NCBI RefSeq assembly: GCF_013328815.1
Contig: NZ_JABUHN010000006.1
Span: 236,860 to 300,859 of the forward strand
Length of the DNA: 64,000 bases
Reading direction: 5' to 3'
Origin: Tabrizicola fusiformis
GTDB taxonomy: Bacteria; Pseudomonadota; Alphaproteobacteria; Rhodobacterales; Rhodobacteraceae
Part shown: piece by piece, positions 34,550 through 43,772 of the stretch
Layout of the letters: the number at the start of each line of letters is the position of its first letter
Position numbering within the stretch: position 1 is the stretch's first letter
Program-made: the position numbers and the translations under genes
The notes under the pieces: model-generated
What the model saw: only the letters and a program-made list of their open reading frames with translations
Database searches by the model: none
Told to the model about the DNA's origin: nothing

Positions 34550-35797
34550 TCAATGCGCCACCCCTGCCGCGACGCTTTCGTCGATGAACTGGCCTTCGCG
34601 GAAGCGCCACATGTTGAAATCGGCGGCCAGCGGCCCCGGCTCGCCGCGCGCCATCAGGTCGGCCATCGCCCAGCCGGAACCCGGAATGGCCTTGAAGCCG
34701 CCCGTGCCCCAGCCGCAGTTGATGAAGCAATTGCCCAAGGGGGTTTTCGAGATGATCGGCGAACGGTCGCCCGTCATGTCAACGATGCCGCCCCATTGCC
34801 GCAGCATCTTGAGGCGGCTGATCATCGGGAAGGTTTCGACCAGCGCCCGCAGGGTTTCCTCGATATGGTGGAAAGAGCCGCGCTGGGTGAAGTTGTTGAA
34901 GCCGTCGGTGCCGCCGCCGATCACCATTTCGCCCTTGTCGGACTGGCTCATATAGCCATGCACGGTGTTGGCCATCACCACCACATCCATGCAGGGCTTG
35001 ATCGGTTCCGAGACCAGCGCCTGCAAGGCAACGGCCTCGATCGGCAGGCGGAAGCCCGCCATGTCGGCGACCTGGCCCGAATGGCCCGCCACCACGATGC
35101 CCAGCTTCTTGGTGCCGATATAGCCCTTGGTGGTCTCGACCCCCTTCACCACCCCGTTTTCCGAGCGGACGCCCGTCACTTCGCACTGCTGGATAATGTC
35201 CATCCCCATCGCCGAGCAGGCGCGGGCATAGCCCCAGGCCACCGCATCATGCCGCGCCGTGCCGCCGCGCGCCTGATAAAGCGCGCCGAGGATCGGATAA
35301 CGCGGCCCGTCGATGTTGATGATCGGCACCAACTCCTTGACGCGGGCCGGGCTGATCCATTCCGTCGCCACGCCTTGCAGCGTGTTGGCGTGAACGGTGC
35401 GCAGATAGCCGCGCACCTCATGATGGGTCTGCGCCAGCATCAGAAGGCCGCGGGGGCTGAACATCACGTTGTAGTTCAGATCCTGGCTCAGATCCTCGTA
35501 AAGTTTCAGCGCCTTGTCATAGATCGCCGCCGAAGGGTCTTGCAGGTAGTTTGACCGGATGATGGTGGTATTGCGCCCGGTGTTGCCGCCGCCCAGCCAG
35601 CCCTTTTCGATGATCGCCACATTGCGGATGCCGTGGTTCTTGCCAAGGTAATAGGCGGTGGCAAGGCCATGCCCCCCGGCGCCGATGATGATGGCGTCAT
35701 ATTCCTTTTTCGGCTGCGGGGCGGCCCAGGCGCGTTCCCATCCCAGATGGTAGGACATCGCCTCACGCGCGATGGCAAAGACCGAATAGCGTTTCAT
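34550..35797 (-). CDS. soxB: Sarcosine oxidase, beta subunit
   Basis: A 415-aa FAD/FMN flavoprotein that oxidises sarcosine. The FAD fold is in AIIIGAGGHGLATAYYLGKN. The segment GGTARHDAVAWGYARAC fits the site where FMN is covalently bound to His in this family. The C-terminus has GWGTGGFKAIPGSGWAMADL. The start at 35797 has GGAGG seven bases upstream. First gene of the soxBDAG operon; it diverges from ccmI across about 210 bp that contain a 12-bp imperfect inverted repeat. The usual glyA and purU companions are not seen here. Confidence 0.95.
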   Translation of the reverse strand: MKRYSVFAIAREAMSYHLGWERAWAAPQPKKEYDAIIIGAGGHGLATAYYLGKNHGIRNVAIIEKGWLGGGNTGRNTTIIRSNYLQDPSAAIYDKALKLYEDLSQDLNYNVMFSPRGLLMLAQTHHEVRGYLRTVHANTLQGVATEWISPARVKELVPIINIDGPRYPILGALYQARGGTARHDAVAWGYARACSAMGMDIIQQCEVTGVRSENGVVKGVETTKGYIGTKKLGIVVAGHSGQVADMAGFRLPIEAVALQALVSEPIKPCMDVVVMANTVHGYMSQSDKGEMVIGGGTDGFNNFTQRGSFHHIEETLRALVETFPMISRLKMLRQWGGIVDMTGDRSPIISKTPLGNCFINCGWGTGGFKAIPGSGWAMADLMARGEPGPLAADFNMWRFREGQFIDESVAAGVAH

Positions 35798-35812
35798 GGG
35801 CGTCCCTCCGAG

Positions 35813-35874
35813 GGCGGTGGATGGCGGCGATGGGCCGATGATCGTTTGTGATCCGGGGCCGACCATCCGCCGCC
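35813..35874. promoter_or_regulatory. Imperfect inverted repeat in the soxB/ccmI divergent gap
   Basis: GGCGGTGGATGG at 35813-35824 and CCATCCGCCGCC at 35863-35874 pair with one mismatch across 38 bp. The rest of the gap shows a short CTTTTGC/GCAAAAG hairpin at 35954-35974. Confidence 0.35.
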
Positions 35875-36008
35875 TTCGTCAGCGGCACAATCGGGAAAAT
35901 TGCGACATCATGTCGGTTCTGCCGCAGGTGCTGCGGCTGCGGCGCCGCGGCCCCTTTTGCCCGTGCCGCAAAAGCCCTATGTCAGCGGCGCAGAGATGGG
36001 GTGCGGCG

Positions 36009-37208
36009 ATGGAGAATTTCGGCTTCTGGGCGGTGGCGGGCGGCCTTGTGGTGGCGGTGGCCGCCCTGATGCTGCGCGCCCTGTCGCGCCCGCCCGAGGG
36101 GCAGGCGGCGCATCCCGACCTCAAGGTCTACCGCGATCAGTTGGCGGAAGTGGAGCGCGACCTTGCGCGCGGCGTGATCGGCGCCGATGAGGCCGCACGG
36201 CTGCGGGTCGAGGTGTCGCGCCGGCTGCTGGAGGCCGACCGCGCGCTGCAAGGCGCAGCAGCGGCGCGTGCCCTGCCCCTGCTGCCGGTGGCGGGGGTGG
36301 TGGCGGTGCTGCTGGCGGGGGGGGCCGGGATTTACTGGCATCTTGGCGCGCCCGGATATCCAGACATGCCGCTTGCGGCGCGGCTGGCGGCTTCGGACAC
36401 GCTCTACCGCACCCGCCCTTCCCAGGCCGAGGCAGAGGCGCAGGCCCCTGCGCCGGCGCCGGTCACGCCGGATGCCCAGTTCGCCGATCTGATGGAGAAG
36501 CTGCGGGCTGCGGTTGCCGCCCGGCCCGACGACCTGCGCGGGCTGGAATTGCTTGCGCGCAACGAGGCGCTTTTGGGCCGCAACATCGAGGCCGCCCGCG
36601 CGCAGGAGCATCTGGTGGCCCTGCTGGGTGATCAGGCGACGGTCGAACAGCATCTGACGGCGCTGGAATATCTGGTGGTGGCGGCAGGCGGCTATGTCTC
36701 GCCACAGGCCGAGGCGCATCTGACCCGGGTGCTGACGACCGATCCGCGCAACAAGCTGGCGCGGTATTATGCCGGGCTGATGTTCGCGCAGGTGGGCCGC
36801 CCCGACCGCACTTTTGAATTCTGGGAACCCCTTCTGGCCGAAGGCCCGGCCGATGCGCCCTGGATCGCCCCGATCCGCGCCGCGCTGCCTGATGTGGCCG
36901 AACGGGCCGGGCTGCGCTACACCCCGCCTGATGCCAAGGGCCCCGATGCCGCTGCCGTGGCTGCGGCCGGGGAGATGAGCGCCGAAGACCGTCAGGCGAT
37001 GATCGAAGGCATGGTGGCGCAGCTTGAGGGGCGGCTGATGTCCGATGGCGGGCCGGAAGAGGAATGGCAGAAGCTTTTCAACGCGCTGTCGGTGCTGGGC
37101 CAGCCCGAGCGGGTGGCGGCGGCGCTGAAGGCGGCGGAAACCGCCTTTGCCGCCGATCCGGCGGCGCTGGAGCGGTTGCGCGCTGCGGCGGGGGCGGCTG
37201 CGCCATGA
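36009..37208 (+). CDS. ccmI: Cytochrome c biogenesis protein CcmI
   Basis: A 399-aa membrane protein that presents apocytochrome c to the CcmFH heme lyase. Two membrane helices at about residues 3-22 and 90-108 flank a cytoplasmic leucine-zipper-like loop ([20 protein letters not shown], typical of CcmI). A TPR-type periplasmic domain follows from about residue 150, ending in an alanine-rich tail. GGGG lies seven bases before the ATG. Its stop overlaps the ruvX start (ATGA). The other ccm genes are not in this window. Confidence 0.9.
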   Translation: MENFGFWAVAGGLVVAVAALMLRALSRPPEGQAAHPDLKVYRDQLAEVERDLARGVIGADEAARLRVEVSRRLLEADRALQGAAAARALPLLPVAGVVAVLLAGGAGIYWHLGAPGYPDMPLAARLAASDTLYRTRPSQAEAEAQAPAPAPVTPDAQFADLMEKLRAAVAARPDDLRGLELLARNEALLGRNIEAARAQEHLVALLGDQATVEQHLTALEYLVVAAGGYVSPQAEAHLTRVLTTDPRNKLARYYAGLMFAQVGRPDRTFEFWEPLLAEGPADAPWIAPIRAALPDVAERAGLRYTPPDAKGPDAAAVAAAGEMSAEDRQAMIEGMVAQLEGRLMSDGGPEEEWQKLFNALSVLGQPERVAAALKAAETAFAADPAALERLRAAAGAAAP

Positions 37209-37684
37209 TCTGCACCGAACTGGCCGATTTCGCCGCCCTTCTGCCACCTGGTCGGGCGATCTTCGGGCTGGACCTTGGCGACAAGACGATCGGTATTGCC
37301 ACCTCGGACCTGCGCCGTTCGGTCGCCACGCCCATCACCATCATCCGCCGGGTGAAATTCACTTTGGATGCCGCCGAGCTTCTGCGGCTGGCGGAAGAGC
37401 GGCAGGTGGCGGGGCTGATCCTTGGCCTGCCCCTGAACATGGATGGCAGCGAGGGGCCACGGGTGCAATCGACCCGCGCCTTTGCCCGCAATCTGGAACG
37501 GCTGACCCCCCTGCCCATCACCTTCTGGGACGAGCGTCTGTCCACCGTCGCCGCCGAACGCGCGCTGTTAGAGGCGGATACGTCACGCAAGCGTCGCAGG
37601 GAGGTGATTGATCAGGTCGCCGCGGGATATATCCTGCAAGGGGCGCTGGACCGGCTGGCGTATCTGGGCAGGGGGTCGGAATGA
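37205..37684 (+). CDS. ruvX: RuvX/YqgF-family nuclease (putative Holliday junction resolvase)
   Basis: A 159-aa RNase-H-fold protein of the YqgF family, implicated in Holliday junction resolution or 16S rRNA processing. The N-terminal strand [20 protein letters not shown] carries the first catalytic Asp, [13 protein letters not shown] the second block, and [19 protein letters not shown] the DER/ST motif. It overlaps ccmI and the DUF1289 gene by 4 nt each. Confidence 0.93.
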   Translation: MICTELADFAALLPPGRAIFGLDLGDKTIGIATSDLRRSVATPITIIRRVKFTLDAAELLRLAEERQVAGLILGLPLNMDGSEGPRVQSTRAFARNLERLTPLPITFWDERLSTVAAERALLEADTSRKRRREVIDQVAAGYILQGALDRLAYLGRGSE

Positions 37685-37917
37685 ACGACGAGATCTGGAA
37701 ACGCGCCGAGATCGAAAGCCCCTGCGTCAAGATCTGCGTCGTGCATCCCGAGGCCCGCATCTGCATCGGCTGTCTGCGCCGCATCGACGAAATCGGCGGC
37801 TGGTCACGGATGAGCGCGGAGGAGCGGCGGGCGGTGATGGCCGAACTGCCGGGGCGGGCCGGGCTTTTGAAGCAACGGCGCGGCGGGCGCATGGGGCGGA
37901 TCGCACCGCAGGGCTGA
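37681..37917 (+). CDS. DUF1289-family small cysteine-rich protein
   Basis: A 78-aa protein with the DUF1289 signature: [19 protein letters not shown] with four Cys in a C-x3-C...C-x2-C-like arrangement, then [19 protein letters not shown]. Likely a small zinc- or iron-binding protein of unknown role. It starts in an ATGA overlap with ruvX, so all three genes are translated from one message. Confidence 0.88.
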   Translation: MNDEIWKRAEIESPCVKICVVHPEARICIGCLRRIDEIGGWSRMSAEERRAVMAELPGRAGLLKQRRGGRMGRIAPQG

Positions 37918-37935
37918 TCCTGCAGCTGGCGCGCC

Positions 37936-38685
37936 TCAGGGCCGGGTCAGCCAGCTTGCCACATCGGGCAGTTGCGGGCGGAAATAGGCGATGATCCGGC
38001 CTTCGGGCGCGGCCTGCGCACCTGCCGCCCAGGGCGCCACGCCATGCAGCGTCAGCCGGTGCATCAGCATCGCCTCGCCCGGGCGGGCCGGAAGCGCGAC
38101 CCGGCGGCAGGTCTGGAACACCTCGCGCCGGGCTGCGGCATAGGCGGCGGTCACATCCACATTGCCCCAGCTTTCGGGCGAATGCGGCGTCAGCGCCTGC
38201 CGCAGCGCCGCGCGCAAAATCTCATGGCTGCCTTCCCAGACCACCAGCGGGCTGGCGCCGGGGTCCGCTTGGGTCAATGGCAGGCCCAGAATCCAGCCAT
38301 GCGGTTCCTTGACCATCCGCTGCCGGTCGGCTCCGACGGGCAGCAGCCCGTCCAGATGCGCGGCATCGCGGTTGAGCCGAAAGCGGAAGGCAGGTTCAGA
38401 CTCATCGGGCGACGGCTGCGGATAACCGGGATGGGTGGTGGAAAGCTGCGCCCGGTGCAGCGGTTCGGGCGGCAGGCCCAGCACCTCCCACGGCAGGGGC
38501 ACCCCTGCAACAGTCCCGGCGGCATCATTCGGCAACAGGTCCAGCCCCACCGCCCAAGTGCCGCCACAGCGCAGCGGCTGATCCGTGGTCACCAGCGCCT
38601 GTTGCGCAAGGGGCAGCGCCGCCGCGGCCCAGCGGGCAATCGCCGGATCGGGGCCGATCCGACGCCAGCCCGGCACGCCTACCAT
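37936..38685 (-). CDS. Phytanoyl-CoA dioxygenase (PhyH)-like protein
   Basis: A 249-aa protein with the pattern of Fe(II)/2-oxoglutarate oxygenases: RDAAHLDGLLPVG supplies H-x-D, SPLVVWEGSHE is the typical G-S-H turn, and MHRLTLHGVAPW plus GRIIAYFRP provide the distal His and the Arg. The start ATG 38685 overlaps the end of the TauE/SafE gene by 7 nt, so the two are coupled. An open frame continues far upstream through the exporter gene but is a shadow. Substrate unknown. Confidence 0.72.
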   Translation of the reverse strand: MVGVPGWRRIGPDPAIARWAAAALPLAQQALVTTDQPLRCGGTWAVGLDLLPNDAAGTVAGVPLPWEVLGLPPEPLHRAQLSTTHPGYPQPSPDESEPAFRFRLNRDAAHLDGLLPVGADRQRMVKEPHGWILGLPLTQADPGASPLVVWEGSHEILRAALRQALTPHSPESWGNVDVTAAYAAARREVFQTCRRVALPARPGEAMLMHRLTLHGVAPWAAGAQAAPEGRIIAYFRPQLPDVASWLTRP

Positions 38686-39497
38686 CCGAAGACCTTGCGC
38701 AACATGTTCAGCGCCACCAGCGTCAGGAAGATCGCAAAGGCGCGTTTCAGCGGCTTGGGGTTCATCGCATGGGCCAGCCGCACGCCCAGAGGCGTGGTCA
38801 CCAGCGTTGAGCCGATCACGATCAGAAAGGCCGGAATGCTGACGGCCCCGATGGTATAGGGCGGGGCATCGGCCACATCCAGCAGCAGAAAGCCCAGCAC
38901 TGCCGGAACCGCAATCAGCACGCCAAAGCCAGAGGCGGTGCCGACCGCCCGGTGGATCGGCATGTTGTAAAGTGTCATCAGCGGCACGCCGAAAGTGCCG
39001 CCGCCAATGCCCATCAGCGCCGAAAAGAAGCCGACCGCGCCGGAAAGCCCCCCTGCCCCGACCGGCCCCGGCATCGCCTGCCCCAGCCGCCAGCTGTCGC
39101 GGCCAAAGGCCATGTAAAGCCCGGCAAGCCCGGCCAGCCCGCCGAACACCGCCTGCAACACCACCGATTTCACCTGCGCCGCCACCAGCACCCCCAGCGC
39201 CGCGCCGATCACCAGCCCCGGCCCCCAACGGCGCAGCACGCCCCAATCCAGCGCGCCCTTGCGGTTGTGCCCGGCGCCCGAGCGGATCGAGGTGACCACG
39301 ATCGTCGCCAGCGAGGTGGCAACGCAGATCTGCATCAGATGGTCGCCGCCATATCCCAGCGCCTGAAAGGCATAAAAGAAGGCGGGCACCAAAACGATGC
39401 CGCCACCTACCCCCAGCAAACCGCCGATCACCCCGGCCACCGCGCCGATCACCACCAGAAGCGCCGCCAGCGGCAAAAGGGTTGCAAGTTCGGGCAT
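38679..39497 (-). CDS. TauE/SafE-family sulfite/organosulfonate-type exporter
   Basis: A 272-aa membrane protein with about eight helices and the family's two internal repeats: VIGAVAGVIGGLLGVGGGIVLVPAF at the N-terminus (part shown: GGLLGVGGGIVLVP) and LMGIGGGTFGVPLMTLYNMP in the second half. GGAG lies seven bases before ATG 39497. Family members are linked to export of sulfite, sulfonates or other anions; the substrate here cannot be told. Coupled to the PhyH-like gene. Confidence 0.9.
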   Translation of the reverse strand: MPELATLLPLAALLVVIGAVAGVIGGLLGVGGGIVLVPAFFYAFQALGYGGDHLMQICVATSLATIVVTSIRSGAGHNRKGALDWGVLRRWGPGLVIGAALGVLVAAQVKSVVLQAVFGGLAGLAGLYMAFGRDSWRLGQAMPGPVGAGGLSGAVGFFSALMGIGGGTFGVPLMTLYNMPIHRAVGTASGFGVLIAVPAVLGFLLLDVADAPPYTIGAVSIPAFLIVIGSTLVTTPLGVRLAHAMNPKPLKRAFAIFLTLVALNMLRKVFGW

Positions 39498-39646
39498 GGG
39501 CGGTCTCCGGCTTGTGCTTTGCAACAGGCATAACCCGCCACATGGGCAAGGGCCAGAGCCGGGAACAGCCGGGCTTGCGCCGCTGCGGCGAAATGCCTAG
39601 TTTGCGGCTCGGCTTTCCTCCTTTTCCTTTAGAGGCTCCTCCTCCG

Positions 39647-40843
39647 ATGTCCGAACGTTTGTTGCGCCCCGCGCTTGTGCTGGGGCTTCTTTCCTGCATT
39701 GGCCCCTTTGCCATCGACATGTTCCTGCCCGCGATGCCGCAGATCGCGGCGGCGCTGAACACCGGCGTGGCCGAAATGCAATGGACCATCACCGCCTATT
39801 TCATCGCCTTCGGCCTTGCCCAACTGGCCTATGGCCCCTGGGCCGATCAGGCCGGGCGCAAGCCGCCGCTTTATGCGGGGATCGGGATTTTCGCCATCGG
39901 TTCCGCCATCTGCACCTTTGCCCCGAATGCCGAGGTGCTGATCGCGGGCCGCGCGGTGCAGGGCCTTGGCGGGGCGGCGATGATGGTGGTGCCGCGCGCC
40001 ATCATCCGCGACCTTTACACCGGGCCGCGCGCCACGCAACTGATGGCCGCGGTGATGCTGGTGATCTCGGTCTCGCCGATGCTGGCGCCGCTGGCGGGGG
40101 CCGGGCTGATGGCACTGGCCGGGTGGCGGGCGATCTTCGCAGCGCTTCTGGTTGCGGCGGCGGTCAGCCTTGCCGTGCTGACGCTTTTGCAGCCCGAAAC
40201 GCTGGCGCCCGAACACCGCCACCCCTTCCGCTTTGCCGAAACCCGGGCAGCGGCGGGCAAGCTCTTGCGCGACAAGGGCTTTCTGGCGCTGACCTTCCTT
40301 GGCGGCTTCGGGATGGCCAGTTTCTTCGTCTTCATCGCCTCGGCCGCCTTCGTCTATACGGAACATTACGGCCTGTCGCCGACCGGCTTTTCGCTGGCCT
40401 TTGCGGTCAATGCGCTGGGGTTCTTCGGCGCCTCGCAGGTGGCGGGACCGCTGGGAATGCGCTTTGGCGCGCGCCCGGTGATGGCGGCGGCTGCGGCGCT
40501 GTTTGCCCTGGCGACGCTGGGCACCTTTGGCCTTGCACTGGCGGGGATTCAGCCGCTGATCCTGGTGATCGGCGGGCTGTTTGTGGCGAATGCGGGGCTC
40601 GGTCTGGTGATTCCCACCGCCATGGTGCTGGCGCTGGAAGATCACGGCGAAGAGGCGGGGCTGGCCTCCTCGCTGGGCGGCACGCTGCAAATGCTGACGG
40701 GCGGTGTGCTGGTGGCCCTTGCCGGGCCGTTCTTTGACGGCACGCCGCTGCCGATGCTGGGGGCGATTGCGGTTTGCGGCGTGGCGGCCTTTGCCCTGAG
40801 CCGGGTGGTGAAGGCCGGCGTCGCGGGGGCTCAGGCGGCCTGA
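39647..40843 (+). CDS. Bcr/CflA-type MFS multidrug efflux transporter
   Basis: A 398-aa, 12-helix major-facilitator protein. The N-terminus LLSCIGPFAIDMFLPAMPQI is the Bcr/CflA hallmark. Motif A is GPWADQAGRKPPLYAG. RAVQGLGGAAMMVVPRAIIR is motif C-like and typical of drug/proton antiporters. Start taken at ATG 39647. The 3' end overlaps the convergent dusA by 13 nt. Confidence 0.9.
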   Translation: MSERLLRPALVLGLLSCIGPFAIDMFLPAMPQIAAALNTGVAEMQWTITAYFIAFGLAQLAYGPWADQAGRKPPLYAGIGIFAIGSAICTFAPNAEVLIAGRAVQGLGGAAMMVVPRAIIRDLYTGPRATQLMAAVMLVISVSPMLAPLAGAGLMALAGWRAIFAALLVAAAVSLAVLTLLQPETLAPEHRHPFRFAETRAAAGKLLRDKGFLALTFLGGFGMASFFVFIASAAFVYTEHYGLSPTGFSLAFAVNALGFFGASQVAGPLGMRFGARPVMAAAAALFALATLGTFGLALAGIQPLILVIGGLFVANAGLGLVIPTAMVLALEDHGEEAGLASSLGGTLQMLTGGVLVALAGPFFDGTPLPMLGAIAVCGVAAFALSRVVKAGVAGAQAA

Positions 40844-41814
40844 GCCGCCTCGGCCACCGCGCCAAGCGCGGCTTGCAGCAACTCCGGCCCGGCACCGGGC
40901 TTGCTGGCGCCTTCCGACAGCACCCGGCGCCAGCCGCGTGCGCCGGGGCGGCCATGGAACAGGCCCAGCATGTGGCGGGTGATGGAATGCAGCCGCCCGC
41001 CCTGCGCCAGATGCGCCTCGACATAAGGCAGCATCGCCGCGACCACCGCCGCCGGTTCGGGCGCGAAATCCTCACCCCAGAGCGCATCGGCCCCGATCAG
41101 CACCGCAGCCGGGTCGTGATAGGCCGCCCGGCCCAGCATCACCCCGTCCAGCCCGGCGTCCAAGAGGCCGCGCACCTGATCCAGCGAGGTAACCCCACCG
41201 TTCAGGCAGAGCGTCATCTGCGGAAACTGCCGCTTCATCGCCAGCACAAGCGGATAGTCCAGCGGCGGAATCTCGCGGTTCTCCTTGGGCGACAGGCCCT
41301 GCAACCACGCCTTGCGGGCATGGATGATCACATGACCCACCCCCGCCCCGGCCATGGTTTCCAGAAAGCGCGGCAGCACTTCCGCCGGTTCCTGATCATC
41401 CACGCCGATGCGGCATTTCACCGTCACCGGCACCTCCGCCTGATCCTGCATCGCCTTGACGCAATCGGCCACCAGCCCGGGCCGCAGCATCAGGACCGCA
41501 CCGAAACAGCCCGACTGCACCCGGTCCGACGGGCAGCCGACATTCAGGTTCACCTCGTCATAGCGCCAGTCCCGCGCGATCCGCGTGGCCTGCGCCAGTT
41601 CTGCCGGATCGGACCCGCCCAGTTGCAGCGCCACCGGATGCTCTGCCGCGCTGAAGTCCAGCAGTCGCGGCTTCGGCCCGTGGATCACCGCAGGCGCCGT
41701 CACCATCTCGGTATAGAGCATCGCGCGGCGCGTCATCTGGCGGTGGAAATACCTGCAATGCCGGTCGGTCCAGTCCATCATCGGCGCGACGGAAAGGCGG
41801 TGGGCCTGCGTCAT
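40831..41814 (-). CDS. dusA: tRNA-dihydrouridine(20/20a) synthase DusA
   Basis: A 327-aa FMN enzyme that reduces uridine in the tRNA D-loop. The TIM-barrel start LSVAPMMDWTDRHCRYFHRQ is the DusA signature; the catalytic Cys lies in NVGCPSDRVQSGCFGA; VIIHARKAWLQGLSPKENRE follows. The start overlaps the upstream ATPase gene by 4 nt. Convergent overlap of 13 nt with the MFS gene. Confidence 0.95.
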   Translation of the reverse strand: MTQAHRLSVAPMMDWTDRHCRYFHRQMTRRAMLYTEMVTAPAVIHGPKPRLLDFSAAEHPVALQLGGSDPAELAQATRIARDWRYDEVNLNVGCPSDRVQSGCFGAVLMLRPGLVADCVKAMQDQAEVPVTVKCRIGVDDQEPAEVLPRFLETMAGAGVGHVIIHARKAWLQGLSPKENREIPPLDYPLVLAMKRQFPQMTLCLNGGVTSLDQVRGLLDAGLDGVMLGRAAYHDPAAVLIGADALWGEDFAPEPAAVVAAMLPYVEAHLAQGGRLHSITRHMLGLFHGRPGARGWRRVLSEGASKPGAGPELLQAALGAVAEAAQAA

Positions 41815-42923
41815 GGCTGACCTCCGGCAGGAAAGACGAAACAGCGGTCGCGCCGGATCATCAGCCAGAGCGCGGTGCCCGCCCGCGGCAGGAACACCCC
41901 GGGGACCGAAGCGGTCAGGATGGAACCGTCGAAATCCATGCGGAACTCGACAAGGCTTTCGCGGCCCAGATAGCGCGCCCGCTGCACCGTGCCGCGCGCC
42001 GGGGTGCCCTCTTGCGCGGTGGGGTTGGGGCCGCGCCCGGCGCGGTCAAAGTCGATCTTCAGATGCTGCGGCCGGATCACGATTTCAACCGGCGCGCCAT
42101 CGCCATGGCCCGGCGTCAGGAAGTCGCCAAAGGGCGTAGCGGTCAGCGCCCCGCGCGAAAACCCCCTGATCACGTTGATATCACTGAAGAAGGCCGCCGC
42201 CGCCCGGTCCACCGGCGCGTTGTAGATGTTATAGGGCGCGCCGCGCTGCACCACGACACCGGCGCGCATCAGCGCGATTTCATCGGCCATGCGCATCGCC
42301 TCGTCCGGCTCATGCGTGACCAGAAGAACGGCTGCCCCTTCCTCTTTCAGCACCGCCAGCGTGGCATCGCGGATGCCGTCGCGCAGCCGGTTGTCCAGCC
42401 CCGAAAACGGCTCGTCCATCAGCATCACGCGCGGGCGTGGCGCCAGCGCCCGCGCCAGCGCCACGCGCTGCTGTTCGCCGCCCGAAAGCTCATGCGGATG
42501 TTTGGGGCCAAAGCCGGTCAGGTTCACCCGCTCAAGGAGTTCATCCACCCGGGCCAGCCGCGCCGCCTTGTCGCCCGTCAGGCCGAAGGCGACATTGCCT
42601 GCCACCGTCAGATGCGGAAACAGCGCGAAATCCTGAAACATCAGACCGACGCCCCGCGCCTCGGGCGGCAGGTTCACACCGGGGCCGAACACCGGGCGGC
42701 CGTCGATCACGATTTCACCGGCATCGGGGCGTTCGACCCCCGCAATCATCCGCAGGGTGGTCGATTTGCCGCAACCCGAGGGGCCAAGAAGGCAGGTCAC
42801 CTGCCCCGCCGCTACGCTCAGACAGACATCCTGCACCACGCCGCGCCCGTCAAAGGCGCGCGAGAGCGAGCGGACCATCAGCCGCGGGGCCGCCGGAGCG
42901 GCATGGTTTCCGAGTGAATTCAT
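41811..42923 (-). CDS. ABC transporter ATP-binding protein, FbpC/PotA-like
   Basis: A 370-aa ATPase with Walker A GPSGCGKSTT, signature ELSGGEQQRVALARAL, Walker B VMLMDEPFSGLD and a C-terminal TOBE domain (about residues 260-365). This length and layout match iron(III)/2-aminoethylphosphonate/polyamine importer ATPases. No permease or binding protein is adjacent, so it is an orphan component serving a transporter encoded elsewhere. It overlaps dusA by 4 nt. Start at ATG 42923, weak GGGAA upstream. Confidence 0.85.
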   Translation of the reverse strand: MNSLGNHAAPAAPRLMVRSLSRAFDGRGVVQDVCLSVAAGQVTCLLGPSGCGKSTTLRMIAGVERPDAGEIVIDGRPVFGPGVNLPPEARGVGLMFQDFALFPHLTVAGNVAFGLTGDKAARLARVDELLERVNLTGFGPKHPHELSGGEQQRVALARALAPRPRVMLMDEPFSGLDNRLRDGIRDATLAVLKEEGAAVLLVTHEPDEAMRMADEIALMRAGVVVQRGAPYNIYNAPVDRAAAAFFSDINVIRGFSRGALTATPFGDFLTPGHGDGAPVEIVIRPQHLKIDFDRAGRGPNPTAQEGTPARGTVQRARYLGRESLVEFRMDFDGSILTASVPGVFLPRAGTALWLMIRRDRCFVFPAGGQP

Positions 42924-42975
42924 CGGGTAATTCCCTAGCAGCCCCCCCCGAAAACGGCAAGGCCGCCGCAACGCA

Positions 42976-43007
42976 AAAGGGCCGCCGGATTGCTCCGGCG
43001 GCCCTTT
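42976..43007 (-). terminator. Terminator of the Ala-rich protein gene
   Basis: AAAGGGCCGCCGG and CCGGCGGCCCTTT form a perfect 13-bp stem with a 6-nt loop, 17 bases beyond the stop at 43024, followed on the minus strand by TTG. Confidence 0.85.
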
Positions 43008-43023
43008 CGGAAAGGTCAGGCGA

Positions 43024-43575
43024 TCAGAGACCGAGGGCCTTCTTCACCGCTTCGATGGCGCCGGGAACCAGCGCGGCATTCGAAGCCGCCGCATCGACAC
43101 CCGATTTCAGCGTGGTCTTGGTCGCGGCGTCCAGCGCCGAAGCGTCGATCAGCGCGTTGACCTTGGCGGCATCGAAATTCGCCGGGTCAAGGATGGCGGC
43201 GGCATCGGTCGCGGCCTGCGTCGCGGCATCGGTCGCGGCGGCAGCGGCATCGCCAGCAGCTTCGGTGGCGGCATCGGCAGCGCCTTCGACGGCGGTGGTG
43301 GCAGCGCCAGCCGCCTCGGTCGCGGCGGCAGCAGCGGCGGCGGCGGCATCTTCGGCAGCCTTGGCAATGGCAGCAGCCTCTTCCTCGGCCTTCTTGGCAG
43401 CGGCGGCGGCCTCTTCGGCGGCCTTGGCGGCGGCGTCATCGGCCGCCTTCTTGGCGGCAGCAGCCTCATCAGCGGCCTTTTGCGCAGCTTCCTGCGCGGG
43501 CTTGTAGCTGAACTGATAGTAGCCACCGGCGGCAAGCAGGATCACCACGAGCCCGATCACGATGTTCTTGTTCAT
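43024..43575 (-). CDS. Membrane-anchored alanine-rich coiled-coil protein
   Basis: A 183-aa protein. A single N-terminal helix (IVIGLVVILLAAGGYYQF) anchors it. A stretch of about 110 residues follows, made almost only of Ala, Glu, Lys, Asp and Thr (KKAADDAAAKAAEEAAAAAK), strongly predicted to be a helical rod or coiled coil. The last 50 residues form a more ordinary small domain (FDAAKVNALIDASALDAATK). GGAG lies eight bases before ATG 43575. It resembles periplasm-spanning linker proteins such as TolA only in composition. Divergent from infC. Function unknown. Confidence 0.65.
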   Translation of the reverse strand: MNKNIVIGLVVILLAAGGYYQFSYKPAQEAAQKAADEAAAAKKAADDAAAKAAEEAAAAAKKAEEEAAAIAKAAEDAAAAAAAAATEAAGAATTAVEGAADAATEAAGDAAAAATDAATQAATDAAAILDPANFDAAKVNALIDASALDAATKTTLKSGVDAAASNAALVPGAIEAVKKALGL

Positions 43576-43707
43576 GTCACATTCTCCCATGACCGACATA
43601 GTTTAAGTCGCGTGGGGTATGACAGAAACCGCCCCGCTTGGAAAGGCCCGCCTGCGGCAGCGCCGCCACGGCAGTCCGGGGCCCGCAAATGGCACGCGCG
43701 ATTGCGG

Positions 43708-43736
43708 TTGAAGCCGCTGCGCGCGGGCATTAGATT
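43708..43736 (+). promoter_or_regulatory. Candidate infC promoter
   Basis: TTGAAG at 43708-43713 and TAGATT at 43731-43736, 17 bp apart, fit sigma-70 boxes and predict a leader of roughly 30 nt before the CTG start of infC. Confidence 0.5.
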
Positions 43737-43772
43737 GCGCGCGCACAAGCAACCACGAGAAGGACGACCACC

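Noticed and set aside
37936..39792. 618-codon frame spanning the PhyH-like and TauE/SafE genes
   Set aside because: Only the last 249 codons have family-like motifs; the upstream part is out of frame with the exporter gene and Arg/Gly-rich.
43150..43510. GCG/GCC-rich repeated DNA as a possible satellite or CRISPR
   Set aside because: It codes in frame for an Ala/Glu/Lys helix with an anchor, Shine-Dalgarno and terminator; a protein-coding reading explains it.
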